Part shown: positions 12,736 through 23,475 of the stretch, one piece after another
Layout of the letters: each line of letters opens with the position of its first letter
Position numbering within the stretch: the stretch's first letter is position 1
Source of the DNA: Cornus controversa
Lineage: Eukaryota; Streptophyta; Magnoliopsida; Cornales; Cornaceae
Length of the DNA: 64,000 nt
Assembly: GCA_026545225.1 (NCBI GenBank)
Contig: CM048845.1
Location: forward strand, 56,892,033-56,956,032
Direction of reading: 5' to 3'
The notes under the pieces: model-generated
Told to the model about the DNA's origin: nothing
Seen by the model: the letters and a program-made list of their open reading frames with translations, nothing else
The model's database searches: none
Program-made: the position numbers and the translations under genes

Positions 12736-14164
12736 TGATAAGCACTGAATATTGCACATTTAAACCTCTTTAATTGCATATGTTAATTTCTTAATTGTAT
12801 TTATATTGGAATTTTTATGTTATTTTCCTATTTTTTGTTCATTTCAGGACTTTTTCCCAAAATTCAATCAAATCTGGTATTTCGGGACTTCAATGATGTT
12901 TTCATGTGCGGTCCAAGCTTTTATACATAATTCCATGAGATAAATATTTTTATTATTATTATTTTATTTATTTTTTATTATTATTATTATTATTATTATT
13001 TATCTTATGGAATATGCTTTGAAGGAATATGCTTTGGAATATGATGTGGAATATGCTCTAGATATGCTTTTTATTTTGCTTATAAAAGGAGTTTAGAGCT
13101 CATTTGTAAGAATATATATATATTGAGACACATTTGTGATACATTGATACACATTTGTAATAGATATAGATATATGTAGATAGTATTATTATTTTGTGGA
13201 GAGAGAAAGAGAAGTCTAGAGAGGGAAAGCTTCAAGGAAGGCTGTGACGGAGCCTTGAAGATCAGATGGAGCTAGGATTGCCTCTGTCTATGGAGTTCTT
13301 CCACCTCACCACGATCAACCAACGCCTTATCTAGGGCTTGAACAAATCCCTAGCCATGTAAATATGTTCTAATTATAGTAAATTGGAGTTTTTGTGTATT
13401 GTTGTGTATATGTCTCTTGCCTTGAGCCTTATTTGAATATAAGTTTACAAATTTTTCATGCTCATGTGTTGTGATTTATCTTCTTGTCTTAGAATGCTTA
13501 AATTCCTCACATGATCCTCAACACTTGTAAGTTTCACAAGGACTACAAGTGATGGCTTGAGACTAATTTTCACTATAACATGCATAGCTAGATTTGCATA
13601 GTCCATGCTTAGAGACGGTGATTCGCTACATTTAGGTAAGTAGGTAGGTAGGGAAATCAAGAGACGGTGATTTCGCTACACATAGGTAATTAGGTAGGTA
13701 GGGAAATCACACTTATCGAAGATGGATTATAGTATATTAAGGTGTGTGTATTCTCTTGACGACGCCGTTGTAGGTGGTATTGCCAAGCGCGTCATTTAGT
13801 ACACATTTACATAAATTTCCCTGTTTATTATAAGTACTCTTACATGTTTATGAGGCTAGTGGTGAAGTTTGAACCACTCTTTATCTCTCTAACTTCTATC
13901 TTTAATTTATGTTTTATTTTATATCATTTAATTTTAAGTTCATTACCATAAAAAGACAAAAACAAATTTGTTTGAATTGAACTAGACGAGATCTCGATAA
14001 CTTAACAAACCAACCAAACGCAGTCTTTGTGAGTTCGACTCCTACTCATCACTTTACTAATTTTAGTAGAGTATTTGTAGTTATTTATAAATTCTCTTTT
14101 GTCGAGGTGTAAAACAATAACGACACTATTACAAATTATTTTATCCTGTTTTGCACACCGAACA
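12736..14164 (+). repeat. A3: solo LTR of the A family in T1 gag
   Basis: A 1429-bp LTR runs from TGATAAGCACTGAATATT to GCACACCGAACA and is flanked by perfect AGGCC duplications (12731-12735, 14165-14169). Its 5' end, the GGAAATCA/GTAGGTAGG repeats around 13630-13710 and the text near 13585 (CATAGCTAGATTTGCATAG) match the A1 LTRs. Its last 200 bp differ from A1, so it is a sister subfamily. No internal region is left, so it arose by LTR-LTR recombination of a full element. Confidence 0.85.
12962..13003. repeat. ATT/TTA-rich microsatellite in A3
   Basis: Imperfect TTA/ATT repeats (TTATTATTATTATTATTATT type) lie inside solo LTR A3. It is a simple-sequence expansion. Confidence 0.75.
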
Positions 14165-14700
14165 AGGCCTGTTGTGGCAATACTAGACCTGAAAGTCTAT
14201 GCAGAGGTAGTAAGGAGTGCCTTGATGGTAGAAGTTGAAGCGAAAGATAGGCATGAGAAAAAGAGGCCTGGAAGCAAAGTAGGAATATTAGTGCTTCTTT
14301 TAAGGCTTAGACAAAGAATAACATAGTTAGTGGGTTCAGTGGGGCAACATATGATACATTCTACACGTACAACTCATATGCCATTGGGATCTACTAAGGC
14401 TGAAGTGGTATGTTATCGGTGCAGACAGCCTAGGCACTATAAGGTAGACTGTCTTATGAGTTAGTCTAGAATCTGCATTGTGCTTTTAGTGTGGCCAGTT
14501 ATGACATAGAGTGAGGCATTGTCCACAACAAAGTGGAAGTGCCAATGTTGGGAAGAGTTTTCAGTGGGGGCCAACTCAAATTGTAATGGCATAGTCAGGC
14601 TTCAGGGCTTTACCCCCACCACAACTAGCTATGTCTACTCAGAGTGCATGACTAGCTATGGGGTCTACCTCTAATCCATCTACTTAGCAGTTTGGTTATT
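14165..14700 (+). pseudogene. T1 gag, C-terminal part with zinc knuckles
   Basis: The gene resumes at the AGGCC duplication with VYAEVVRSALMVEVEAKDRH, the conserved gag block after the capsid. A CCHC knuckle CYRCRQPRHYKVDC (about 14413-14454) fits C-x2-C-x4-H-x4-C. A second, damaged knuckle follows at about 14479-14523, with stops inside. Nucleocapsid knuckles bind genomic RNA. Frameshifts and stops separate the pieces. Confidence 0.72.
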
Positions 14701-14749
14701 GTGGTGGTGGACCACAAGAGCAGAGGGCTCAAGGTAGGGTGTATGTTGT

Positions 14750-15125
14750 TACTCATGCAAATGTTTCAGTTAGACCTTTTGTGGTTCAAGGTATATTTTT
14801 TTGTATAGTTCTTAGGCCCATGTTTTGGTTGATTTTGGTGCTTCATATTCATTTATTACTACATTATTTTCATGAGCATTAGGGTTAAAGGTTAGTCAGT
14901 TGGGTAGGGCTATCTATGTTGACACGCTAGTTGGTGGTACCGTGATTCTAGACAGGGTCTGTCGGAGGTGTACTATTGAGATAGCCAAATGGACACTTGA
15001 GTTTTACTTAATTCTTCTCGAGATGACTAGTTTTGATATTATTCCCAAGATAGATTGGTTGTCAGAGTTTTACGCCACTATAAATTATTTTAAAGGATGA
15101 TTGACAATTTGTACGTTCGAAGGAG
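14750..15125 (+). pseudogene. T1 protease
   Basis: In mixed frames LVDFGASYSFIT (about 14828-14863) sits at the retroviral-type aspartic protease active site, usually LVDSGASHSFI. The catalytic Asp stays but Ser is replaced by Phe. SFDIIPKIDWLSEFYATI (about 15030-15085) is the downstream D-x-ILGMDWL-x-x-x-x-A-x-I block with changes. Both a frameshift and stops break it. Confidence 0.68.
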
Positions 15126-15223
15126 ATTGCTTTTGCTTAGTGGGAGATCAGAGTGATTCCTATATTTCTCCATTTTATGGCATTAGCAGTCAGGAATGTT
15201 AGAGTTACTTCTTAGCTAGCCTC

Positions 15224-16643
15224 TTGGTTGAGGGAGAGGATGTTTCGAGAGGGATTTATCCGATGGTTGTTTGTGATTTTTTGGATGTCTCTCTGGAGGA
15301 TTTAATTGAATTACCTCCCAAGAGAGAGGTAGAATTTCCATCAATGTTATACCTGGTACATCACCCATTTCTATGGCGTCATACCGTATGGCACCAGCAG
15401 AGTTGGAATAATTGAAGAAACAGTTGGATGACTTGAAAATGAAAGGCTTTATAAGACCTAGTGCTTCACTGTGGGGGGGGGGGGGGGCACCAGTTTTGTT
15501 TGCTAAGAAGAATGGTGGTCATTTGAGGTTGTGTATTAATTATCATAAGCTAAATCATTTGACAATCAAGGACAAGTTTTCGTTGCTAAGGATAGATAAC
15601 CTATTTAATCAATTAAAGGGAGCCCTTTATTTATCTAAGATTGATTTGAGGCCAGGTTAGTATCAGTTGAGGGAAAAGGACAAAGATATTCACAAGACAA
15701 CATTCTATACTCAGTATAGACATTATGAATTTCTAGTGATGCCATTTGGTTTGACTAATGCACCGACGACATTCATGGACTTGATGAACCATACTTTTCA
15801 TGAGTATCTTGACACTTTTGTAGTGTTCGTAGATGACATACTTGTGTACTCATCTTTAAAAGTGGAGCATGAGTTACGTTTGAGGATGGTATTGCAGATT
15901 CTGAGGAAGCATAGATTGTATGCTAAATACGAGAAGTGTGAGTTTTGGCTACAAGAGGTGAAATTTTTTGGCCATGTAGTTTTTGGAGGTGAAGTTTCAG
16001 TAGATCCATCTGACATAGAAATAGTGATGAGTTAGGAAAGCCCAAAGAATATGTTTTAGATTTGGAGTTTTCTCGGGTTAGTGGGCTACTATCGGAGGTT
16101 TATGAAATACTTTTCTCGTATAGCAGCTCCTATGACACAACTCATTCCCAAGGAAGTGAAGTTTGTGTGGAACGAAGCTTATCAGTTTACTTTTTAGGAA
16201 TTAAAAAGTTGTTTGACTATGACTCCAATTTTGGTGATACCCAAGTGTTGCTTAGGGTATGTGATCTAATGTGACGCTTCACGGAATGGGTAGGTTGTAT
16301 GTTAATGCAAAGAGATGGCTTAGTTGCTTATAGGTCTAGATAGTAAAAGACTCACGAGCACAATTATCCTACACATGACTTGGAGCTAACAGTGGTGATC
16401 TTTACCCTAAAAGGGTGGAGACACTACTTGTATGGTGAGAGGTTCTAGGTGTACTCGGATCACAAAAGTCTCAAGTACCTTTTCTCCCAAAAGGACTTGA
16501 ACATTAGACAGATGCGATGGGTTGAGTATATGGAGGACTACGATTTTGATTTACAGTATCATTCTAGAAAGGAAAATTTCATGGCTAATGCATTGAGTAG
16601 AAGGTTTCACAGGACTTTAGCTAGAATAGCCATACGGGAATGA
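15224..16643 (+). pseudogene. T1 reverse transcriptase and RNase H
   Basis: The segment has the chromovirus RT order: [25 protein letters not shown] (15424-15474), [39 protein letters not shown], and the catalytic [10 protein letters not shown] (about 15827-15856). RNase H follows, ending in [28 protein letters not shown] (about 16525-16608). A G15 run at 15473-15487 replaces the WGAP codons and shifts the frame. TAG at 15658 and others break it further. It would copy element RNA into DNA if intact. Confidence 0.85.
15473..15487. repeat. G15 homopolymer inside T1 RT
   Basis: An uninterrupted run of 15 G sits where related elements encode WGAP. Expansion of the short native G run explains the extra glycines and the frame change. 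Confidence 0.85.
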
Positions 16644-16646
16644 AAA

Positions 16647-17615
16647 ATGATGAAAGATTTTTTTGATACGGGACTTTATTTTAGTGATGATGATGGACCA
16701 ACTACGTTGTTTAGCTTCGTGGCTCAACCTATGCTTGTGACTAAGGTGATAGAGGCACAAAAGCAGGATCGTGAGTTGGAGGCTATTTATTTTCAAATTG
16801 CTAGTGGTACAATAGTGGCAAATTTGACCTTGCATTTAGACAGAGGTCTATGGTTTAGAGGGTTAATGGTTGTTCCTTTTGACTATTGCAAGGATGTATT
16901 ACGGGAGTATCACTATTCTAGTCTTGCATTTCATCCTAGTGGTATGAAAATGTATCATAATTTAAGACGCCGGTATTGGTGGAAGGACATGAAGAGAGAT
17001 ATGGCCCAATTTGTAAGGAGATGCCTCATTTGTCATCAAGTAAAGGCCAAGCATCAGAAGCCAGCGGGCTTATTCTAACCACTATCGGTATCAGAGTAAT
17101 GATATAGTTTGGGTTATAGTCAATAGATTGACTAAAATGGCTCACTTCTTGCCTATGAGGTTATTCAATGATGTGAAAGAATCAGTAGGCAATACGTGGT
17201 AGCTAAGAACCATTTTCCAGTTGTGCAGTTTGCATACAACAACATTTTTCAGACCAGTATTGTGATGGAACCATTTGAGGCATTGTATGGCAGGCCATGT
17301 AGGTCTCCAGTTTGTTGAACTAAGGTGGGTGAGACAGTAGCCTTAAGATCCAAAATTGTACATGAGACTACCAGAAAGATCAAGCTAATTAGGTAGCGAT
17401 TGTTCATAGCTCAGAGTCGACAGAAGATTTATGTCGATAGGAGGAGACGACCGCTATCCTTTGAGGTGGGAGACCATGTGTTTCTCAAAGTCTCACCATG
17501 GAAAGGATTGCTGCACTTTGGGCGAAGTGGCCAATTGTTCCCTAGGTTAATTGGACCGTTTGAGATTCTAGATTTTGTTAGTGAGGTAGCTTATTGGTTA
17601 ACCTTGCCACCATAG
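16647..17615 (+). pseudogene. T1 integrase, catalytic core mostly deleted
   Basis: The N-terminal zinc-binding block is present: YHYSSLAFHPSGMKMYHNL, YWWKDMKRDMAQFVRRCLICHQVKAKHQKPAGLF (16900-17078). Then IVNRLTKMAHFLPMR-like sequence (about 17115-17160) stops abruptly. The next recognisable part is FAYNNIFQTSIVMEPFEALYGRPCRSPV (about 17227-17310), so most of the core with the second Asp and the Glu is missing. The C-terminal block VGDHVFLKVSPWKG (about 17466-17508) remains. The protein could not integrate DNA. Confidence 0.78.
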
Positions 17616-17897
17616 TTGGGGAAGGTTCATAATGTGTTTCATGATTCCATGTTGAGGAAGTATAAACCTTACCTATCTCATATTCTGAGTTACGTCAATG
17701 TTAAGGTTGACGAGGATGTCACTTATGAGGAGAGGCCAGTTCAGATCTTTGATACTCGAGAACAAGTTCTGAGAGGCAAGACCATCTCATTGGTCAAGGT
17801 TTTGTTGCATTATCACAACATTGAGAAGGCTACTTGGGAGAGACTACAAAAAGTCTATTCCAAATATTTGGACTTATTTTCCTCAGGTATGGCTTGA
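17616..17897 (+). pseudogene. T1 integrase tail with chromodomain-like block
   Basis: The frame reads VHNVFHDSMLRKYKPYLSH, the usual H-x-VFHVS-x-LRKY block. It then has YEERPVQIFDTREQVLRGKT, SLVKVLLHYHNIEKATWE and KYLDLF, the arrangement of the C-terminal chromodomain-like region of Tekay/Del chromoviruses. The ATWE block is typical. In chromoviruses this region biases integration toward heterochromatin (family knowledge). It is followed at once by the polypurine area and the 3' LTR. Confidence 0.78.
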
Positions 17898-17930
17898 TTT
17901 TGGGATGAAATCCTTATAAGTTAGAGAGAT

Positions 17931-18324
17931 TATAAAGACTGATTTTATAATTTTTTTTTGAAATATGATTATAAATTATTATGCATCTGATTTATATATG
18001 AATTGCATGTGCAGGGACTTTTTAGAGTTCTGAAAAAGTTTTCGAGTCAATTAGCTCATTTTTAGATTTTTAGGTCGGCGGGGCCCGAGGCACGAGTCGA
18101 GTGGGCCCGGGAAATTAAAAAAAAATTGTAAAATATTTATGTTAGTTTTAGGACCTATTAAAAGGTTATAAGAGATACCAAATGAATTTCGAAACCATAG
18201 CCACTTCCAAAATTGGAAACAGAGCCAATAGGGTAAGTGGTATAGGGGCATTTTGGTCATTTCGCGCCTAGGATATAATAAATATCACTTGGATCATATT
18301 TTTTGTAATTTATTGGAGACCAAT
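17931..18324 (+). repeat. T1 3' LTR, first part
   Basis: It starts TATAAAGACT (TGTAAAGACC in the 5' LTR, so the TG is mutated to TA). It runs through GGGGCATTTTGGTCATTT to TTGGAGACCAAT, where T2 cuts it. The homologous 5' LTR tract is 8092-8526. It continues at 56358. Confidence 0.85.
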
Positions 18325-20537
18325 TGCCATGCCCCAATTTTTGATTCTCGGAAGCCAAGGGTGATCCAGTCACATATCACCATCTCATATCAACAATCTC
18401 ACTTTAATATCCTATTTGGATACCAAGTTATCACGCCTCGAAACCCGATCGCGAGGATGAGACCATCATTTTTGTCTCAGTGTCACTATCTATAATTTCA
18501 ATTATAGCAGAAGCTTAATCACGTACACATACGAGTATATGTACAACTCAATCATAAAGATCCCAACGGGCCCCATAATGGTCAATACACCCATACACAT
18601 TCATTCTTATCCCAAAGTTTATGAAATTTCATTTCAGCCCAGTTTCGGTCAACTTGAACCTTCTTCAGTTGGCTGAAACCTGGGTTCAGCTGACCTCCAG
18701 TTAACCAGCTCTGTCAGTCGGCTGGAGAGTAGCTTCAGTCGGTCGCCAGCTGAAACCTTTCTTCAGATGTCCGAAACAAGTCCACCATTTACAAAAGTTC
18801 GGGATCTCATATTTTTGGTCAGTTACTACAGAGAACTAGGATACCAAAAGTGCCCAAAAAGTCCAAAACCTGCATAATCCAATTCTAAGTGCATTCCATC
18901 AATTCACCAACTCATACTCAAGCTTAAACATGATTAAAACTTAATGAAACCCATACATTCTTCCCTCATAATTACTCAATCCATGCATTTCATAAATGTA
19001 AACCAAAACATACACTTAGACAAGTCTTTCTCAAATCCACAAAGCTTTAATTTAAAGGAACCACATACATCCTTACATGCATTCTTATAAACAAGTCTTC
19101 GTCCCAAATATTTCAACATGCCACAAGCCGGCATGGATAGCCATATACATGAGATCCAAAAGAATGTCAAAATGTTACTATGAGCCAATCAAATCTCATC
19201 CTCCACTGGTGCTTTATCCGAAAAAAGTTTGGGGGGAGAGGGGTAAGCATACAACTGCACTCAGTAAAGATGACCAAACCTACCTAAGCATCAACTCGAT
19301 GCCAACTTACATGATATGCAATCATGGCATTCTCACACTACATGGCATTCTCACAATGCTCGTGCTATCAATTGAAACAATTATATAACAAGAAAACAAG
19401 TATTCATTTAACTATGCATAACCACAAAACAACACAACATACACCTTAAATTTCATAACACAACGTCCTCAACATAAATTCACAACTCATGCAACTAAAC
19501 TAAACCACCAACTCAAATGCTTAAGCTTTACTGATTTCTGGGAGTGTCACAATGAAATCTGTCAACCTCACAAACCACTAAGATTATCACTTGTCAAAAT
19601 CTGTCAACCTTACAAACCACCAAGGGTTCTCATCAATTGAAGTCTATCAATTGAGAGAAAGAAAATCCATTTTGTCGCTAATTGAAAGATGCCAATTGGT
19701 GGACACAACTCATCACACAACTCGTGTGTGTTCAAAACTGTACCTCAACCTTCTTAAAAACCATTCCGCTCCTTACTAACTACATTGTATGCTAAACATG
19801 CACAACACATATTGCATTGCATGCAATTTCATTCACAAACATCATCAAATGCACTCTCATGAAAAATCATTTCATTTGATGCATTTTCTCAAACATAGGG
19901 TATTCAAAGTGAACATAACACATATCATGGCTCAAAAGTAAACCTAATGGACATCATGCTTCTTAGCTCAACACATACAACATGCATACTCACACAATAA
20001 GTGGTTAAAGACACTTTTAAGCTATAAATAACATGCCAAGTCCACTGATTCTCATGAATAGCATTATACAAGTCATATACATCATATAATTTATATACAT
20101 GGCATGAAAGCTCAAATTTAACATGTATAGAACCAACATGCCTCACATACATCATACTTTAAATGAAGAACACTCTTAGCATGCATATACAAGAAATAAA
20201 ATCAAAGATAAAACTTTCTACCTCTCTAACTCATGCTAACACAACCATTAACCACAAGTAATTCTAAGGAATCGATAAAAGGAGGGAGAAAACACCACTA
20301 TCTCGAATTTGAAGACTCCTAAGCCAAAACCCTAGATATCACCAAGTCTAAACTTCTACCAAATTGGCTTTTGTTTAGTTCAAATTAAAATTTTTGCTGC
20401 ATAGAACACTTTATCCTTTTTCAGGAACTTCCGAATCCTAGCTCTAAGTCTCCAAAATGAAGACAGGAGAAGAGATGAAGAGGGAGGGAGAGAGAGAGAG
20501 ATAGTGAGTTGGCCGGCTCGTTGGGCTTGTGTAGAAT
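18325..20537 (-). repeat. T2: minus-strand solo LTR, first part
   Basis: Its left edge is TGCCATGCCCCAATTTTTG, which on the minus strand is the ...GGGGCATGGCA end of a T1-like LTR. The other edge is at 56357 (CTCTACA, minus-strand start TGTAGAGACTGG). The LTR is about 2.6 kb without its own insertion, and no coding domains are seen. Flanks CCAAT (18320-18324) and TCAAG (56358-56362) form a poor target duplication, consistent with age. Clusters such as CAGTCGGCTGGAG and TTCAGCTGACC lie at 18650-18790. The short frames here are not coding. Confidence 0.72.
18640..18790. repeat. Cluster of short palindromic CAGCTGAC/CAGTCGGCTG motifs in T2
   Basis: About eight variants of a 10-13 bp motif (TTCAGTTGGCTGAAACC, TTCAGCTGACC, CAGTCGGCTGGAG, TCGCCAGCTGAAACC) alternate in both orientations over 150 bp. 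It resembles the palindrome arrays of the A, B and T1 LTRs but has a different core. Confidence 0.6.
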
Positions 20538-20874
20538 TCATCGTGTGTGGTGAGTGTATCAATTAAAATTACCACACGTCACAATAGAATGAATTCCTTG
20601 CAGAATAGGGAAATTGAAAGGGGTGTCGAACCTCAGGGATTATGGTCTGAATGAGTTGGAATACGGAATTAATTTTAATTAAATTTTAAAGAAAAGAATT
20701 TTGATTTTTATATCTAATTTAACTAAAGAAGCAAATAAAGTAAAACAAAGGAAATAGAGAGTGTAAAAAATATGAGATAAATCTAGGGTATTTGACTTCA
20801 CCACTAACGTCACAATCAATGGTCAATTGAATTAACTATGAGAAATTATATCATGCATAAGTGGTGTCAGTGGT
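20538..20874 (-). repeat. A2: minus-strand A-family solo LTR, first part
   Basis: A2 lies between perfect AGAAT duplications at 20533-20537 and 55943-55947. On the minus strand it starts TGATCAGCGTTGAATGTT (55942 leftward) and ends CACACACGATGA at 20538. The total is about 1.5 kb once the A1 insertion is removed. The start resembles the A1 LTR start TGATAAGCATTGACTGTT, so it is a related family. A1 splits it at 20874/54780. Confidence 0.85.
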
Positions 20875-21795
20875 TGATAAATATTGAATGTTATACATTC
20901 TCACGCCTTTAATTATGTATCTTTATCCCATAGCTACACATATTGTACAATTTTTACGTATTTTTATGTTTTGAAGATTTTAGGTTCAAACTCAGAATAT
21001 GGCGTAATTCGAGTCCTTTATTAGTTCAACAATGTATTCCTAATTCCTATCATCCTTCATGGAGAATCTACATTAAGGAATAGTGAATGGCGGGTCAAGA
21101 CTAGAGTCAAAAAGTTAGAAAGTTAAAGATCTTTAGAAGAAGGAAGATCGATGCATCAAAGTCCCTACTTCGATGCATCGCCCGAACTTGCTGAAGATAT
21201 TTTTCTGTAGATATTTTCTCCACTTGCCACTTGTCTAATTTTTCTTGGATAAAGCCTTGCACGAAATTTCTATGATATTTTGAACCTCAGATCAGTTATA
21301 TTGCTAGAGAATATGTAATAAAAAAAAATACACATAATTCTTGTAATAGAGAGCATAGTTTAGAATTTTAGAGAGAGAAAGTGAAGTTTAGAATTCTAGA
21401 GAGAGAAAGTGAAGTTCTAGAGAGGAAAAGCTTCAAAGAGGGCTTTGTAAGGCCTTAAAGACCATCTTGAGCATGGGACCATCTCTGTCTATGGAGTGCT
21501 TCCAGCCCACTATGATAAACTAATCCTTCTCTAGGGTTTTGACAAACCCTAACTTTGTAAATATGTTCTAACTTCAATGAATTAGGGATTTTTATGCATT
21601 TGATGTATATGTCTCTTGCCTTAAGCCTTATATATATATATAAGTTTACCATTTTTCATTCTCATGTATGGTGATTTATCTTCTTGTCTTAGAATGCTTA
21701 AATTCCTCACATGATCTTCAAACACTTGCATATTTCACAAGGACTACAAGTGATGGCTTGAGACTAGTTTCACTATAACATGTATAGCTAGATTT
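20875..21795 (+). repeat. A1 5' LTR, first part
   Basis: It starts TGATAAATATTGAATGTTAT and matches the A1 3' LTR (43149-44015) along its length. It carries two CGATGCATC palindromes at 21149-21158 and 21171-21180, the motif also found upstream of A1 ORF3. The sequence stops at AGATTTGCAT, where it joins B1 inside a shared TGCAT. It continues at 36116. Confidence 0.85.
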
Positions 21796-21959
21796 GCATT
21801 TGAACCCTCTTTATTGCATATGTTAGTCCTATTTCTACGTTTATCGAGATATATTTACGGTGTTTTTGTGTTTTTGATGAATTGTAGATCTTGTAGTAAA
21901 AGGAGCAAAGTTTGAGGCTTTTTACAGCTGAAGAGAAAAGTCAGAATTGCAGTCAAGGC

Positions 21960-22074
21960 ATCTCGATCAATCGAGATGTTGATCTCGATCAATCGAGATC
22001 TCGATTGATCGAGATCTTACTTCGATTGATCGAAATCTCGATCAATCGAGATCCAATCTCGATTGATTGAGATT
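21960..22074. repeat. Palindrome array in the B1 5' LTR
   Basis: Six near-contiguous palindromes with the core TCGATCAATCGA or TCGATTGATCGA, mostly extended to ATCTCGATTGATCGAGAT, lie about 120 bp upstream of the TATA-rich stretch at 22199. The same array occurs in B1 3' LTR (34907-35000, shortened), B2 LTRs (44202-44315, 52990-53104) and B3 (32239-32354). Confidence 0.9.
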
Positions 22075-22198
22075 CTGCAGAGCCACTTGCCCACTTGCTC
22101 ACCTACTCTCCCACTTGCAACAAAATCCCCCTTTTTGTACGACTTAGAGGGATTGTCTGACTTGAACAAGACCTTTGGGGACCTTCTTGATATAGTTG

Positions 22199-22230
22199 GT
22201 ATATATATTGATACATATATATATATGGTG
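22199..22230 (+). promoter_or_regulatory. Putative LTR core promoter (TATA-rich) of B1
   Basis: GGTATATATATTGATACATATATATATATGG-type sequence forms the only strong TATA candidate in the LTR and is kept in all five B-family LTRs, although its length varies. It is followed by GTGGG[CT]CCCAAG. Start-site placement is an inference. Confidence 0.5.
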
Positions 22231-23191
22231 GGCCCCAAGATTGAAAAGGTAGCCATAAAGCACAAAAAGAAGCCATTCTCACAAATCTCTCACACACATC
22301 AGATTACACAAGGAGAGACATTTGGGAGAGGAGAAGAAGGAATTGAACCAGACTTTGAAGCTCCATTTTCTTCATCAATGGAAGAGTGCAAGGCAACCAT
22401 GAGCAACTAACTTCTATACTAGGGTGTTGTTGAAGCCCCTAGCCATGTAAACTTGTTTATTGTTGTAGCATTTTGGGATTTGTTCTTAAATGTTGATTAT
22501 TTAGCCTAGTGACCATGTACACTAATACATCTCTTTTATATATTCATTTGATTTTGATTTTATTCTTGTCTTAGGGTAGAATATATCTTGTGAATGCACA
22601 ACATTTGTTTCTTCCACAAGAAGGGCAAATGATGGCTAAGTAATGGTACTTTAAATGTATGTGGTGTGCTTGCTTGTATAAACTATGCCAAGATAAGGTA
22701 GTTTGGATGCATGTAGGTTCACTTAGAAAGTAGGGTAATGAGTTAGGTTGAAGAACTATGCTTGTTGAAGATGGATTATGATAGGTTGGTGCTCACATTA
22801 ATCTTTTGATATGTCATTGAGGTCACAAGCCTAATGACATTGTTAGGCATTTAATTTATGAATCCCAAGCTTGCTACACTTATGAACATGTGAATGGCTA
22901 GTGGTGGAAACCACCCCTAGTTCTCTCTCTCCCAACTTTTACTCTTTAAATTTATTGTCATTACATTCATGCAATAGTTTTATAAACAAAACTCAAAACC
23001 TTATTTTTAGGATTAAAGTGGAAGTAATCTTTCGTTAAGACAATTACGACTAGTCCTCGTGGGATCAATACCCTCTATATAGAACCGTGTCTACAAAGAT
23101 TCGTGCTCTTGCGAGTGGTTAAATTATATTTTGATAAAAGGGGCAAAAAAAAGCTTACAATATAATTCAAGTTTCAACCACATCAAAATTT

Positions 23192-23209
23192 TGGCGCCGT
23201 TGCCGGGGA
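23192..23209 (+). other. B1 primer-binding site (tRNA-Asp)
   Basis: TGGCGCCGTTGCCGGGGA lies 6 bp after the LTR. It is complementary to the 3' end of plant tRNA-Asp and is the usual PBS of Athila-like elements. Confidence 0.9.
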
Positions 23210-23475
23210 CTACAGTTTAATTGTCGCCATTGGAAGATTAAATCTGGTTTAATTCTTAGGCAAGAAATTCTTTCATTCTTTTTCGTTGTATATATTTTGT
23301 TTTCATTTCTCAAATTTCTTGATTTTAGGTGTACCACATAGCGGGCATCTAAAAGGATTAAAGTTGGAACCCTTTGTGAGTATAAAGTCTAAAATTATGG
23401 GTTTGAGTTCATTCATTTTTTTTGTATATATTATTGTTTATTTTGCGTATTGAGGTGTTGTTCTACTATTAATGC

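Larger units (their letters stand above)
21796..23185 (+). repeat. B1 5' LTR (5' end lost)
   Basis: It begins within GCATTTGAACCCTC, lacking the TGATAAGTGTTCAATTCT seen at the B1 3' LTR (34723). It ends ...ACCACATCA at 23185 before AAATTTTGGCGCC. A palindrome array (21960-22074) precedes a TATA-rich stretch (22199-22230). Downstream, GTGGGATCAATACCCTCTAT is the conserved U5-like block. Confidence 0.88.

Noticed and set aside
18325-20560. Several short + and - strand frames, such as 19077-19388, as host genes
   Set aside because: They show no domain, lie inside solo LTR T2, and have the size expected by chance.
21960-22074. Regularly repeated short palindromes that look like a CRISPR array
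   Set aside because: Repeats are contiguous palindromes without unique spacers, they lie in LTRs, and the context is a plant retrotransposon.
22063-22410. Frame of 115 codons in the B1 5' LTR, and similar frames in other B LTRs
   Set aside because: It reads through the palindrome array and TATA stretch of an LTR, so it is a by-product of repeat sequence. Copies in other LTRs differ in length and frame.
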